Source: JANPLN01 sp043757265 (GTDB lineage: Bacteria > Bdellovibrionota > Bdellovibrionia > Bdellovibrionales > JAGQZY01). Taken from it: 64,000 nt of DNA. A program made the position numbers and the translations under genes. Location: the NCBI GenBank assembly GCA_043757265.1, contig JAYUQP010000027.1, forward strand, positions 1-64,000, in the 5' to 3' direction. The notes beneath the pieces are model-generated. The model was not told the origin of the DNA. It worked only from the letters and a program-made list of their open reading frames with translations, and searched no databases. Positions 1-8,689 of this stretch are shown piece after piece (the stretch's first letter is position 1; each line of letters begins with the position of its first letter).

Positions 1-90
1 AAACATCGTCTGCCCACTGCATTGAATCCATAAGTAACCCCCAAATTACAGAGATTATCCTCGGAAATTAAAAGATGTGTCCAGTAGTAA

Positions 91-110
91 GAGCGAAGCG
101 AAGGATCTCG
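91..110. repeat. Dispersed REP-like half-site, copy 1
   Basis: The stretch reads GAGCGAAGCGAAGGATCTCG. It is one half of a repeat that recurs near 1.7, 10.6, 23.5 and 24.1 kb, with consensus close to GTCATCCTGAGCG followed by AGCGAAGGATCTC. No open frame is evident in positions 1-190 around it, and I see no promoter or terminator there. Confidence 0.5.
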
Positions 111-264
111 CGTTACGACTGTAAGATCATTAAGACGAAAATTCCATCTATTATTCCAATTATAAAGAATGGAACATCTTGAATAGAGCGACTAGGTGTT
201 AGCTTGTGGGGTTATATCAGGTAAATGCTTGACTTTAATTCCCATATATGGGAACATAAATTTT

Positions 265-558
265 GTGGAAATTAAGCGCACACCTGAGTTTATAGAATGG
301 TTTGATGAGCAAACAGAAAAAGCTAAGGCACAAATTGATGCTCGCCTAAAAAATATTGAGCTGTTTAATTATTTCGGCGATCACAAGTCGCTAGGAGAAA
401 AGCTTCTTGAATTACGATGGAAGAGTGGACGTCGAGTTTATTACAGCCTGATCGCTAAGGATGCTTTAACATTAGTTTTACTAGGAGGATTAAAAAATGC
501 ACAAAAAAAAGATATCCAAAAAGCTCGTAAAATCCTTGAAAGAGAAACCATTGGCTAA
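265..558 (+). CDS. RelE/ParE-superfamily (HigB/Gp49-like) toxin
   Basis: Predicted toxin of a type II toxin-antitoxin pair; this family usually acts as an mRNA endonuclease. The protein opens with the typical EIKRTPEFIEWFD block, continues with KSLGEKLLELRWKSGRR (the basic strand of the family) and ends in LLGGLKNAQKKDIQKA, close to the LxGGxKxxQxxDIxxA signature of Gp49/HigB proteins. I place the start at the GTG at 265, giving 97 residues, the usual length; the frame is open back to 196, but those extra residues do not look like the family. The 3' end overlaps the next gene by 62 bases, so toxin and antitoxin are probably translationally coupled. Toxin-first order is typical of HigBA-type modules. 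Confidence 0.8.
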   Translation: MEIKRTPEFIEWFDEQTEKAKAQIDARLKNIELFNYFGDHKSLGEKLLELRWKSGRRVYYSLIAKDALTLVLLGGLKNAQKKDIQKARKILERETIG

Positions 559-823
559 ATCTTATAAGCCAGGATCAGATGTGTCTATCTCGGGTCTTAA
601 GGAAGCTATTACTGAGGCTTTATTTGAAGCAGATTACGATACTTTCAAGGGTTGTATTGCGATTCTTCTAGAGAAGTGTGACTACTCTCAAATTACAAAA
701 AAAACGGGCCTTTCAAAAAGCACTCTTTACCGAATGTGTGCCCCAGATGCTAATCCGACTCTTGAAAACATAGGGAAGGTGCTCCATTTCATTAATGAAA
801 TGGATGTTACAGCCACAGCGTAA
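497..823 (+). CDS. XRE-family (HigA-like) antitoxin
   Basis: A 108-residue helix-turn-helix protein that should neutralise the toxin encoded immediately upstream and repress the shared promoter. The segment SQITKKTGLSKSTLYRM near residues 69-85 is a clear helix-turn-helix, and the pattern (ITEALFEADYDTF at the front, PTLENIGKVLHFI at the end) fits the putative addiction-module antidote family. A GGAGG site at about 484-488 sits inside the toxin frame at good spacing from ATG 497. The basic lysine-rich N-terminus is unremarkable. Pairing with the toxin makes the call fairly secure; activity is not shown. Confidence 0.8.
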   Translation: MHKKKISKKLVKSLKEKPLAKSYKPGSDVSISGLKEAITEALFEADYDTFKGCIAILLEKCDYSQITKKTGLSKSTLYRMCAPDANPTLENIGKVLHFINEMDVTATA

Positions 824-1015
824 AAACTAAGCGGTAATGGCACTTCCTTCAAAGAGCGGCGAGGTCTTGGATTCCGGGGTTATTTCAGGATAAGTCTGGT
901 CGTGTACTCAATGCGTTTGTGACTACCTGGCGCACCGCAAACGTTGGGCTTTAGAACAATGACAGAAGTTCTAATTTCAAGTATTCGTAGCTCATAGTTT
1001 TGTAGGAGTAAATAT

Positions 1016-1372
1016 ATGGCTTTACTTAAGCAATTTTTTTCTTTGGCTTTTCTTGTGAGTACCACAATTGGTTGCACTACGACAGGTAGCTACATTCCGA
1101 TTAAACAAGTTCAAGCTAAAGCGGCAAAATGCCCACTTGAAATTTTTATGCCAGGACAAAAAATTGATAAAGAATTCGATTTGATAGGTACTTTTTCCGT
1201 TCAAGAAATGGGTTTTTCTGTAGGTTGTGGGTGGGAAGAAACTTTAGTTAAAAATAAAGAGAACGCGTGCGCAAGCGGCGCAGAGGCCATTCAATTTATT
1301 TCAGTTGATACTCCCTCGGTCAGCAGCACATGTTACACATCGAAAGCAAATTTTATTGTTTTCAAAAAATAA
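1016..1372 (+). CDS. Small putative lipoprotein, cysteine-rich
   Basis: A 118-residue exported protein. Residues 1-19 form a hydrophobic signal peptide ending TTIGC, an acceptable though not perfect lipobox, so Cys20 may be lipidated. The mature part has several cysteines (CPLEIF, VGCGWEE, NACASGAEAI, SSTCYTS) spaced as if for two disulfides. This and the GAEAIQFISV segment faintly recall RcsF-like outer-membrane lipoproteins, but the resemblance is too weak to name it. A GGAG site lies about 8 bases ahead of ATG 1016. No operon partner is visible. Confidence 0.6.
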   Translation: MALLKQFFSLAFLVSTTIGCTTTGSYIPIKQVQAKAAKCPLEIFMPGQKIDKEFDLIGTFSVQEMGFSVGCGWEETLVKNKENACASGAEAIQFISVDTPSVSSTCYTSKANFIVFKK

Positions 1373-1566
1373 TGTACCAAACCACTGGTTGGATTTTCAG
1401 CTTGTGTGAATGAATTTACAGGCATCATGACCTAGCCGCCCTCCGAAATAACTCCGGTAACTGTCAGCAAAATTCTCTACTAAGTATTGGCCATTATTTA
1501 AACGCTCCATAGATTGTTTCATTCTCTTGAGCTCAAATGCTGCCAGAAATAGTGCGTTCTTGTTTC

Positions 1567-1681
1567 GTGGGCGAATGCAAAATTACTTTTTTAGGACCTC
1601 TGCAACACCTGGACGGTGTAAGACCTTGCAGTTGAGGCCACGATGGCCGTGTGCTAAAAAAGAGATTTTGTATTTGCCCAC
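1567..1681. repeat. Structured element A: long stem with three-way-junction head
   Basis: Positions 1567-1594 pair with 1654-1681 as a roughly 28-base-pair stem with three G-U pairs and one mismatch. The head carries two hairpins: CTGCA with CACC (1600-1609) against GGTG (1615-1618) and TGCAG (1627-1631), then GGCC-ACGAT-GGCC (1636-1648). A related head lies at 42211-42260 on an unrelated stem. Flanks of the hairpins (GACCTC before, GTTGAG between, CGTG/CGCG after) are shared. It may be a mobile structured repeat or a non-coding RNA; strand is undecided. Confidence 0.6.
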
Positions 1682-1699
1682 TAAACAAGGACGCCAACG

Positions 1700-1726
1700 A
1701 GATCCTTTGCTGCGCTCAGGATGACG
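1700..1726. repeat. Dispersed REP-like half-site, copy 2
   Basis: The complement reads CGTCATCCTGAGCGCAGC followed by AAAGGATCTC, a near-consensus copy of the repeat listed at 91-110. It lies just downstream of the minus-strand acetyltransferase gene. Confidence 0.6.
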
Positions 1727-1756
1727 GTCTGGGGGTTCCTTTGCAAAACGACGAAG

Positions 1757-2224
1757 TTAATTAGTTAAATCCAACATCATTTCGATGTTTGATCGTTCGT
1801 AGTCGGGATGTGGTCCTAGATGTTTGATGACAAAACCGTGTTTCTTATACAGCTCGATGGCGGGGATAAGGATGGTGTTTGAAAGAAGCATAATGTGGTG
1901 GGCATTCTTACTGCGCGCCCAATCGATGGCTGTTTTCATCAACACGTGTCCCAGGCCTTGTCCTTGGGCGTGTGGGCTCACTGCCATTTTAGCAAGCTCG
2001 TAGCCGTCGCCGTGTTTGACCATGGCGCATGTTGCGATGGCGTGATCGTTTTGAATGATAAAAAAAATCTCGCCGCCTGGCTGAATGATAAGTTCCTCCG
2101 CGCGCGACAATTGCGCGCGGTCCATTTCTTCGATTTTAAAATATTTTTCGATCCACTCTACGTTAAGGCGGGAAAAGTCTTCCAGCCAGCGCGGTGAAAA
2201 GGTAACGATCTGATGTTCGATCAT
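1757..2224 (-). CDS. GNAT-family N-acetyltransferase
   Basis: A 155-residue acetyl-CoA-dependent acyltransferase of unknown substrate. The acetyl-CoA pyrophosphate loop is clear: MAVSPHAQGQGLGHVLM near residues 81-97 matches V-x-x-x-x-R/Q-x-x-G-x-G. The C-terminal LYKKHGFV is the usual motif B end. The length is that of a single-domain GNAT. It lies 3 bases downstream of pepA on the same strand, so the two are probably co-transcribed; a link to peptide or amino-acid metabolism is only inferred. Confidence 0.85.
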   Translation of the reverse strand: MIEHQIVTFSPRWLEDFSRLNVEWIEKYFKIEEMDRAQLSRAEELIIQPGGEIFFIIQNDHAIATCAMVKHGDGYELAKMAVSPHAQGQGLGHVLMKTAIDWARSKNAHHIMLLSNTILIPAIELYKKHGFVIKHLGPHPDYERSNIEMMLDLTN

Positions 2225-2227
2225 GGC

Positions 2228-3799
2228 TTACTTGTGGTTTCGAGCCATCTCGATAAATGTTCTAACGATAGCGCCAGAGGCCCCTTTGGTTGTGATGTAG
2301 GGCAAACGGTTACTTACGTTCCAAGCCGTTCCAGCAATATCAAAGTGCGCCCACGGAATATCTTTATCAACGAATGCCTCGAGGAAAGCTGTTGCAGTAG
2401 CACTGCCTGCATTGCGCGACGGAGCAAGGTTTGTAAGATCAGCGTAAGTTCCGCGCATATCTTTTACGTGGTCGTCCACTAAAGGCATAGCCCAAACGCG
2501 CTCGCCACACGTATCAGCCGCCGCTTCCACTTGCTTTCGAAGGGTTCCGTTGCGAGTAAAAAATCCTGTGTGTGTATTGCCAAGTGCAACCATCATGGCG
2601 CCTGTTAGCGTTGCTGTGTCCAAAATCAACGCCGGTTTTTGTTCGCAGGCGTAAACCAAAGCGTCGGCTAAAATCAATCGGCCTTCGGCATCGGTGTTGT
2701 TCACTTCGATGGTTTTTCCATTTCGCGCTTTGCGAATATCGCCCGGCTTGTTGGCCGAGGGTCCTGGCATATTTTCGGTGGCGGGGACATAGGCAATGGC
2801 GTTGATCTTAAGTTTCATCTTAGCGATGGCGCCCATCGCAGCAATGACGGCAGCTCCTCCGCACATATCAAATTTCATTTCTTCCATACCGGCGCTTGGT
2901 TTAATAGAAATGCCGCCGCTATCAAACGTCAGGCCTTTACCAACAAAGCAGATTGGCTTTTGTTTGGCAGACCCACCTCTGTACTCCATGCAAATAAATT
3001 TTGGTTCTTGATCGCTGCCATACGAAACTCCGAGAAACGATTCCATTTTTTCTTTTTCAATTCGTTTTTTGTCCCAAACTTGAACTTTAAGAGATGTGCC
3101 CTTAGCAATGTTTTCAGCTTCCTTGCCAAGTTGGGTAGGAGTCATATAGTTGCCGGGGCAGTCCCCTAGATAGCGAGCGAAGTTAACTGCCTCGCCAACA
3201 GCTTGTGCATTCTCAAGAGTTTGCTTAAGAGATGCGCTGGGCTTTTCCACACATATGTCGACCTTTTCCACATTGAATTTTGTTTTTGGTTCTTCCTTGA
3301 AAGCCGTGAACTTATAATTTGAAATGACAAGTCCTTCACCAAATCCGGTGGTTGCATCTTGGGACGAAATCCCGCCGGGCGAAAGAATTGATGCTGACTT
3401 CAGTTTTTCCGTCTTCATGCAGCCGAGGATTAAAGCGCTCCAGCGTCGAGCGGACTCTGCCGTCCATCGCCCATGGTCGCTGCTCTTTGCAGAGCTGGTC
3501 TTAAAGTCGCTGCTCTTTGCAGCTCCTGTGTTAGAGCCACCACTCTTCGTGGCTGCCGTCTCGCCGATGCCGAGCAATAAAAAATGGGGTGCTGTGGGCT
3601 GTCTTGAAAAAAGTATATCGCCCTCTGCACCATTAAAGCGCTCTTCAGGTAAAGATTTAAGAAGATCGTCGACCGCCGCGGGCGCCTTCGCACTAGCGAC
3701 AAAGGTCTGGGTCTTATCTTTGTTCGTTTTTGAACCGCAAAAAACGACAACCAAGTCGTCAACGAAATTGCTAGATAGACTTACAACGTTCAATTTCAT
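2228..3799 (-). CDS. pepA: Leucyl aminopeptidase (M17, PepA)
   Basis: Cytosolic two-metal aminopeptidase that removes N-terminal residues from peptides. The M17 catalytic domain is intact: VGKGLTFDSGGISIKP, MKFDMCGGAAV and NNTDAEGRLILADAL supply the metal-binding Asp/Glu and catalytic Lys/Arg. The 523-residue length is normal. A Ser/Lys/Ala-rich insertion in the N-terminal domain (about residues 80-110, AKSSD repeated) is encoded by near-direct DNA repeats at 3475-3530 and should form a flexible surface loop. A GGAG site precedes ATG 3799. It diverges from clpP-clpX-lon, so this stretch is a peptide-degradation neighbourhood. Confidence 0.95.
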   Translation of the reverse strand: MKLNVVSLSSNFVDDLVVVFCGSKTNKDKTQTFVASAKAPAAVDDLLKSLPEERFNGAEGDILFSRQPTAPHFLLLGIGETAATKSGGSNTGAAKSSDFKTSSAKSSDHGRWTAESARRWSALILGCMKTEKLKSASILSPGGISSQDATTGFGEGLVISNYKFTAFKEEPKTKFNVEKVDICVEKPSASLKQTLENAQAVGEAVNFARYLGDCPGNYMTPTQLGKEAENIAKGTSLKVQVWDKKRIEKEKMESFLGVSYGSDQEPKFICMEYRGGSAKQKPICFVGKGLTFDSGGISIKPSAGMEEMKFDMCGGAAVIAAMGAIAKMKLKINAIAYVPATENMPGPSANKPGDIRKARNGKTIEVNNTDAEGRLILADALVYACEQKPALILDTATLTGAMMVALGNTHTGFFTRNGTLRKQVEAAADTCGERVWAMPLVDDHVKDMRGTYADLTNLAPSRNAGSATATAFLEAFVDKDIPWAHFDIAGTAWNVSNRLPYITTKGASGAIVRTFIEMARNHK

Positions 3800-3911
3800 A
3801 AAAAATCTCCTTATTTAATTCTGCTTGGATACCAAAACACTACCATAGTCCTGTTTGAGTGAGAAGAGGGTTTTTCCGCTCAATATCACAGGTATTTTTC
3901 CCGAAGAGACC

Positions 3912-3940
3912 TTGTCATAGGAGAAAAAGGCACATATTTA
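3912..3940 (+). promoter_or_regulatory. Possible sigma70-type promoter for clpP
   Basis: TTGTCA at 3912-3917 and TATTTA at 3935-3940 are separated by 17 bases. If transcription starts about 7 bases further on, the leader before ATG 3954 would be almost absent, favouring translation from ATG 3969. Prediction by eye only. Confidence 0.35.
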
Positions 3941-3953
3941 CAGCGGGAGTTCT

Positions 3954-4589
3954 ATGAGCAAGGATGAAATGAGCACACTAGTACCAATTGTTATTGAGCA
4001 AACATCAAGAGGCGAGCGAAGTTACGACATTTACTCGCGTCTCCTTAAAGACCGTATCATTATGCTGGGCACAGCCATCAACGATGCCGTTGCAAACAAC
4101 GTGATTGCACAAATGCTGTTCCTCGAGGCAGACAATCCAGAAAAGGACATTCAGCTTTATATCAACTCGCCCGGAGGAGTTGTATCGTCCGGAATGGGAA
4201 TTTACGACATTATGCAATTTGTAAAATGCGATGTTGCTACGACATGCATTGGTATGGCTGCAAGCATGGGTTCACTTTTGCTCACTGCGGGCGCGCCCGG
4301 AAAACGCTACTGTCTTCCACACGCGCGAGTGATGATTCATCAACCGCTAATTAGCGGTGGTGGTCTTGGTGGACAGGTGAGTGACATCGAAATTCATGCG
4401 AGAGAATTATTGAGAACTAAAAAGACTTTGACCGAAATTTATCAGCATCATACAAGCAAGCCATTTGATGTTCTCGAAAAAGCAATGGATCGCGATTATT
4501 ACATGACTGCCGCAGAGGCTAAAACCTTTGGGCTTATCGATACAGTTGTTAGCTCACGCAAAACTTCTAAAAAGGACAACAACCAATGA
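3954..4589 (+). CDS. clpP: ATP-dependent Clp protease, proteolytic subunit
   Basis: Serine protease subunit that forms the barrel of ClpXP. Ser104 in GMAASMGS, His129 in VMIHQP and the Asp of the MDRDYYM motif form the expected triad; VIEQTSRGERSYDIYSRLL is the family's opening. At 211 residues it is slightly long because of a few extra N-terminal residues. ATG 3954 has a GCGGGAG site, but ATG 3969 (MSTLVPIVIEQ) matches the usual family start and cannot be excluded. Its stop overlaps the clpX start by 4 bases (ATGA), so the two are coupled. Confidence 0.97.
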   Translation: MSKDEMSTLVPIVIEQTSRGERSYDIYSRLLKDRIIMLGTAINDAVANNVIAQMLFLEADNPEKDIQLYINSPGGVVSSGMGIYDIMQFVKCDVATTCIGMAASMGSLLLTAGAPGKRYCLPHARVMIHQPLISGGGLGGQVSDIEIHARELLRTKKTLTEIYQHHTSKPFDVLEKAMDRDYYMTAAEAKTFGLIDTVVSSRKTSKKDNNQ

Positions 4590-5881
4590 GCCGACGTGAT
4601 GGAGCCAGTTTACTGAGATGTAGTTTTTGTGGAAAAAACCAAAACGAAGTCAAAAAATTGATCGCTGGTCCCGGCGTTTACATTTGTGATGAATGCATTG
4701 ATTTGTGTACCGACATTATTGAAGAAGAAAAAGGGCGCGAGGAAAAACAATCGCACCAATTCAAGGTGCCAAAGCCTGCAGAAATTAAAGCATTTTTAGA
4801 CGAGTATGTAATTGGTCAGACCACGGCCAAAAAGGCACTTGCAGTTGCCGTTCACAACCATTACAAGCGTATAAATAATTTAACGAAGAATCGCAAAAAA
4901 GATGACATCGAAATCGCAAAAAGCAATATACTTTTGATTGGACCTACGGGTTCAGGAAAAACGTATCTTGCGCAAACGATTGCTAAGATTTTGAACGTGC
5001 CATTTGCAATGGCCGACGCGACAGCATTGACCGAAGCGGGCTATGTTGGTGAAGACGTCGAGAACGTTGTTCTCAATCTTCTGCAATCCGCAGATTACGA
5101 TATCGAAAAAGCTCAGCGTGGTGTCATATACATAGATGAAATTGATAAAATTTCGCGCAAGTCTGAAAATCCTTCGATCACTCGCGATGTGAGTGGTGAA
5201 GGTGTGCAGCAGGCGCTGCTTAAGATTCTTGAAGGGACTGTAGCTAATCTTCCTCCCAAGGGCGGAAGAAAGCATCCACAACAAGAATTTATTCAAGTGG
5301 ACACAACAAATATATTATTTATTTGTGGTGGGGCATTTGTTGGGTTGGATAAGATTGTAGAAAATCGCGTGACTCAAAAAACTTTGGGTATCACCGCAGA
5401 CATCAAAACTCAAAAAGAAAAAGATGTTCTCGGCCTTACAAAAACACTTAAAAATCTTGAGCCCGACGATTTAGCAAAGTTTGGTTTGATTCCAGAATTT
5501 ATTGGTCGACTTCCAGTTGTAGCAGTTCTTGAAGAGCTCGATGAGCATGCACTGATTGATATTCTCGTCAAACCAAAAAATGCTCTCATCAAGCAATATC
5601 AAAAGCTGTTTTCTTACGAAAATGTGGACCTGAAGTTCACCGATCCCGCTTTGAAAGCCATTGCCAAACAAGCGATGGAACGAAAAACAGGGGCTCGCGG
5701 ACTGCGCGGTGTAATCGAAACTGCAATGCTAGACATCATGTACGAAATTCCTTCCATGGACAACGTTAAGGAATGTACAATTAACGAAGACGTGATTAGC
5801 AAAAAAGCGAATCCCGTCTTGGTCTATAAAACTGAGGAAGAACTTCAGAAGGCGAAAGCCTCTGGCGCCGAAAGCGCCTAA
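4586..5881 (+). CDS. clpX: Clp protease ATP-binding subunit ClpX
   Basis: AAA+ unfoldase that feeds substrates to ClpP. The N-terminal zinc-binding domain has Cys12, Cys15, Cys34 and Cys37; Walker A GPTGSGKT is at residues 119-126, Walker B is VIYIDEIDKI, the pore loop is GYVGEDVEN, and sensor region LIPEFIGRLPV follows. The length of 431 residues is typical. It is translationally coupled to clpP and followed 81 bases later by lon, the standard clpP-clpX-lon order. Confidence 0.98.
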   Translation: MSRRDGASLLRCSFCGKNQNEVKKLIAGPGVYICDECIDLCTDIIEEEKGREEKQSHQFKVPKPAEIKAFLDEYVIGQTTAKKALAVAVHNHYKRINNLTKNRKKDDIEIAKSNILLIGPTGSGKTYLAQTIAKILNVPFAMADATALTEAGYVGEDVENVVLNLLQSADYDIEKAQRGVIYIDEIDKISRKSENPSITRDVSGEGVQQALLKILEGTVANLPPKGGRKHPQQEFIQVDTTNILFICGGAFVGLDKIVENRVTQKTLGITADIKTQKEKDVLGLTKTLKNLEPDDLAKFGLIPEFIGRLPVVAVLEELDEHALIDILVKPKNALIKQYQKLFSYENVDLKFTDPALKAIAKQAMERKTGARGLRGVIETAMLDIMYEIPSMDNVKECTINEDVISKKANPVLVYKTEEELQKAKASGAESA

Positions 5882-5912
5882 TGCTTCGCTAACCGAATCC
5901 TTCCTCGACGTG

Positions 5913-5943
5913 TCTAAACCGGTAGCGTCTTAACCGGTAAGCG
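5913..5943. repeat. Short tandem repeat upstream of lon
   Basis: TCTAAACCGGTAGCG and TCTTAACCGGTAAGCG lie back to back, ending about 20 bases before the lon start. Each half carries the palindrome ACCGGT. Position between clpX and lon suggests an operator or a chance duplication. Confidence 0.35.
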
Positions 5944-5962
5944 CTTAACGCAGGAGGAAGGA

Positions 5963-8428
5963 ATGGCTCAATTGGAAACTCTCGAATTACCGCTATTGCC
6001 ACTAAGAGATTTAATCATTTTTCCGCACATGATGATGCCGTTGTTTGTGGGACGAGAAAAGAGCATCAACGCCCTCGAAGAGGCCATGGCCAAACAGATC
6101 GATATTGTATTGGCAGCGCAAAAAGATGCTAAAACCAATAATCCTAATCCCGACGAAGTTTATCAAATAGGGACACTGGGAACGATCATTCAACTTCTGC
6201 GCCTTCCTGATGGAACGGTAAAAGTTTTAATCGAAGGTAAAAAGCGCGTTAAAATCGAAAGCTTCACCGACAACGATAAATTCTTTAAAGTGAAAGTGAG
6301 AGTTTATGAGGAAGATCTCGGAGACGAGGTCGAACTCAAAGCACTTATTCGCTCCGTAAAAATCACTTTCGAAAAGTACGTAAAATTAAATAAACGCATT
6401 CCGCCTGAAATCTTAATGCGCGTTTCGAGCATCGAAACAGCAGGCGAACTTGCCGACATTATCGTCGCTCAGTTGAATCTTAAGCTCGAAGACAAACAAA
6501 AACTTCTCGAGCAGATTAACACATCGACGCGCCTTGAAGAACTTCTCAATATGATGACAAGCGAAATTGAGATTCTTGAAGTCGAGAAGAAAATTCGCAG
6601 CCGTGTGAAGAAGCAGATGGAAAAGTCGCAAAAGGAATACTACCTCAACGAACAAATGCAGGCGATTCAAAAAGAACTTGGTGAAAAAGACGACTATCAA
6701 GCTGAGCTGATGGAGCTTGAGGAAAAGGCTCGCGACAAGAAAATGAGCAAAGAGGCCAAAGAGAAAGTCTTTAAAGAGCTTAAGAAATTAAAAATGATGT
6801 CGCCGATGAGTGCAGAAGCAGCCGTTGTGCGCAATTACATCGACTGGTTATTGACGTTACCGTGGTTCAACTATTCCGAGGAAAAGAAAGATCTCGCATT
6901 TGCTGAGAACATTCTGAACGAAGATCATTGGGGTCTCGAAAAAGTAAAAGAGCGTATTCTTGAACATATAGCGGTTCACTGTCTAAGCAGCGAGACCAAG
7001 GGGCCAATTCTATGTCTAGTGGGGCCGCCGGGTGTTGGTAAGACATCACTTGCAAAGTCTGTAGCAAAAGCTTTGAATCGAAGTTTTACTCGTATTTCGC
7101 TAGGTGGAGTGCGTGATGAAGCTGAAATTCGTGGTCATCGAAAAACCTATGTCGGAGCTATGCCAGGAAAAATAATTCAATCACTTCGCAAGGTGGAACA
7201 TGGAAATCCACTTATTCTCCTCGACGAAATTGATAAGATGAGTAACGACTTTCGCGGAGATCCATCAGCAGCAATGCTCGAAGTTTTAGATCCTGAGCAA
7301 AATTCTACATTTCAAGATCACTACCTCGAAGTGGAGTACGATCTTTCTAAAGTAATGTTTTTTACTACCGCAAACTCTTTGCATAACATTCCGCGCCCAC
7401 TTTTGGATCGTATGGAAGTGATTTCAATCGAGGGTTACATCGATAGCGAAAAGTTGCACATTGCAAAGAAGTATCTTTTGCCGAAACAACTGCAAGCTCA
7501 TGGTTTGGGACCTTACAAAGTTCAAATTCCAGATCCGGTGATCAAGGATATCGTGCAGTACTACACGCGCGAAGCTGGAGTGCGGAACTTGGAAAGACAG
7601 ATTGCCAATGTTTGCCGAAAGATTGCTAAAGAGATTGTGCGCGAGGAAGAGATCGAGCGTCACATGAAGAGCAATCAAAAAAAGCCAACTCGATCGCACG
7701 TAAGTAAAGCGGGGATCAAGAAGACGTACACAATCACTGCTAAAAAGCTTGTTGAAATGTTAGGGCCGCATAAGCACAAACATGGAAAAATCGAAGAGGC
7801 AAACGAGATTGGTCTTACCAATGGTATGGCTTACACAGAAGTGGGCGGAGATCTTTTGCCTATCGAAGTGACGGTAGTTCCGGGTAAAGGAAAATTTACG
7901 GTCACCGGACAACTTGGCGATGTAATGAAAGAATCGTGTTCAGCGTCGATGAGCTATGTGCGTTCGCGGGGTCCACTGTTTGGATTGGATAAGGACTTTT
8001 TCTACAACATCGATGTTCATATCCACGTCCCAGAGGGGGCGATTCCAAAAGACGGTCCTTCGGCAGGGTGCGCCATCACGACGAGTATAGTTTCGGCCGT
8101 GACGAAAACACCGGTGTTGCGGACGGTGGCTATGACGGGAGAGATTACTCTCCGCGGACGGGTTTTGCCGATCGGGGGCGTTAAGGAAAAAATCCTTTCT
8201 GCGTACCGCGGAGGTATTCGGACGGTGATCCTGCCTAAGGAAAATGAAAAGGATCTACGTGATATTCCTGAAGAAGTTATTAAAGACCTTAAGATCGTGC
8301 TGGTAGACCATGTGGATCAGGTGCTTGTTCATGCACTGGAGATTCGCAACGCGAAGGACCTTTTCAAGTCAACGCGAGATGCCAACCTCGGCCTTAAAGC
8401 TCAATATACGGGCCATTCTTACCACTGA
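5963..8428 (+). CDS. lon: ATP-dependent Lon protease
   Basis: Cytosolic AAA+ serine protease that degrades misfolded and regulatory proteins. Order: N-terminal LON substrate-binding domain (LPLLPLRDLIIFPHMMMPLF at the front), coiled middle, Walker A GPPGVGKTS near residue 355, Walker B LILLDEIDKM, then the protease domain with Ser700 in DGPSAGC and Lys741 in GGVKEK. At 821 residues it is slightly longer than usual; a basic, low-complexity insert around residues 572-590 between the AAA+ and protease domains accounts for it. AGGAGGAAGG precedes ATG 5963. Third gene after clpP-clpX. Confidence 0.98.
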   Translation: MAQLETLELPLLPLRDLIIFPHMMMPLFVGREKSINALEEAMAKQIDIVLAAQKDAKTNNPNPDEVYQIGTLGTIIQLLRLPDGTVKVLIEGKKRVKIESFTDNDKFFKVKVRVYEEDLGDEVELKALIRSVKITFEKYVKLNKRIPPEILMRVSSIETAGELADIIVAQLNLKLEDKQKLLEQINTSTRLEELLNMMTSEIEILEVEKKIRSRVKKQMEKSQKEYYLNEQMQAIQKELGEKDDYQAELMELEEKARDKKMSKEAKEKVFKELKKLKMMSPMSAEAAVVRNYIDWLLTLPWFNYSEEKKDLAFAENILNEDHWGLEKVKERILEHIAVHCLSSETKGPILCLVGPPGVGKTSLAKSVAKALNRSFTRISLGGVRDEAEIRGHRKTYVGAMPGKIIQSLRKVEHGNPLILLDEIDKMSNDFRGDPSAAMLEVLDPEQNSTFQDHYLEVEYDLSKVMFFTTANSLHNIPRPLLDRMEVISIEGYIDSEKLHIAKKYLLPKQLQAHGLGPYKVQIPDPVIKDIVQYYTREAGVRNLERQIANVCRKIAKEIVREEEIERHMKSNQKKPTRSHVSKAGIKKTYTITAKKLVEMLGPHKHKHGKIEEANEIGLTNGMAYTEVGGDLLPIEVTVVPGKGKFTVTGQLGDVMKESCSASMSYVRSRGPLFGLDKDFFYNIDVHIHVPEGAIPKDGPSAGCAITTSIVSAVTKTPVLRTVAMTGEITLRGRVLPIGGVKEKILSAYRGGIRTVILPKENEKDLRDIPEEVIKDLKIVLVDHVDQVLVHALEIRNAKDLFKSTRDANLGLKAQYTGHSYH

Positions 8429-8439
8429 TGACATGACGA

Positions 8440-8520
8440 GACGGTAGGCGAACTACCGTCGAATAAGTGTCGAATAATTACTGACACGTTTCGACAAATG
8501 CGCGGGTTTAAAACCCGCGC
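8440..8520 (+). terminator. Hairpins downstream of lon
   Basis: Two perfect hairpins follow the lon stop: GACGGTAG (8440-8447) with CTACCGTC (8453-8460), and GCGCGGGTTT (8500-8509) with AAACCCGCGC (8511-8520). Neither has a long T-run, so they may stabilise the 3' end rather than form a classical Rho-independent terminator. Confidence 0.4.
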
Positions 8521-8581
8521 TTGTAAAATACAAATCTCACGCTAGACTTATTTTCCGAGCACCTACAGAGGAGTTCGAACG

Positions 8582-8689
8582 GTGAAACTGATTTTGCCGT
8601 TTGGGGGAGGAAAATGGAGTCTACTTCCATTACGGCCCATGAAATCGGGCGATTATACTATGAGCGTGGAGACATGCTCAAAGCCGTAG
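8582..8689 (+). CDS. Possible 35-residue leader ORF overlapping the TPR regulator start
   Basis: A GTG at 8582, preceded by GAGGAG at 8568-8573 with good spacing, opens a 35-codon frame (start MKLILPFGGGKW) that ends at 8689, inside the next gene in another frame. The downstream gene's ribosome-binding site GGGGGAGG lies within this short frame. It could be a regulatory leader or chance; no family is recognised. Confidence 0.25.
   Translation: MKLILPFGGGKWSLLPLRPMKSGDYTMSVETCSKP

Larger units (their letters stand above)
1373..1756. other. Gene-free stretch holding two repeats
   Basis: No convincing coding frame. The stretch holds the structured element at 1567-1681 and a REP-like half-site at 1700-1726. 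The rest (about 1373-1566) shows nothing I can name. Confidence 0.5.

Noticed and set aside
1567..1681. Known riboswitch (for example c-di-GMP class I)
   Set aside because: The conserved loop bases of the GEMM-type riboswitch and other classes I know are not present, and the element is not placed in a leader directly ahead of a gene start.
3324..3818. 164-codon plus-strand frame opposite pepA
   Set aside because: Lies antisense within the well-supported pepA gene, has no ribosome site and no recognisable motif.
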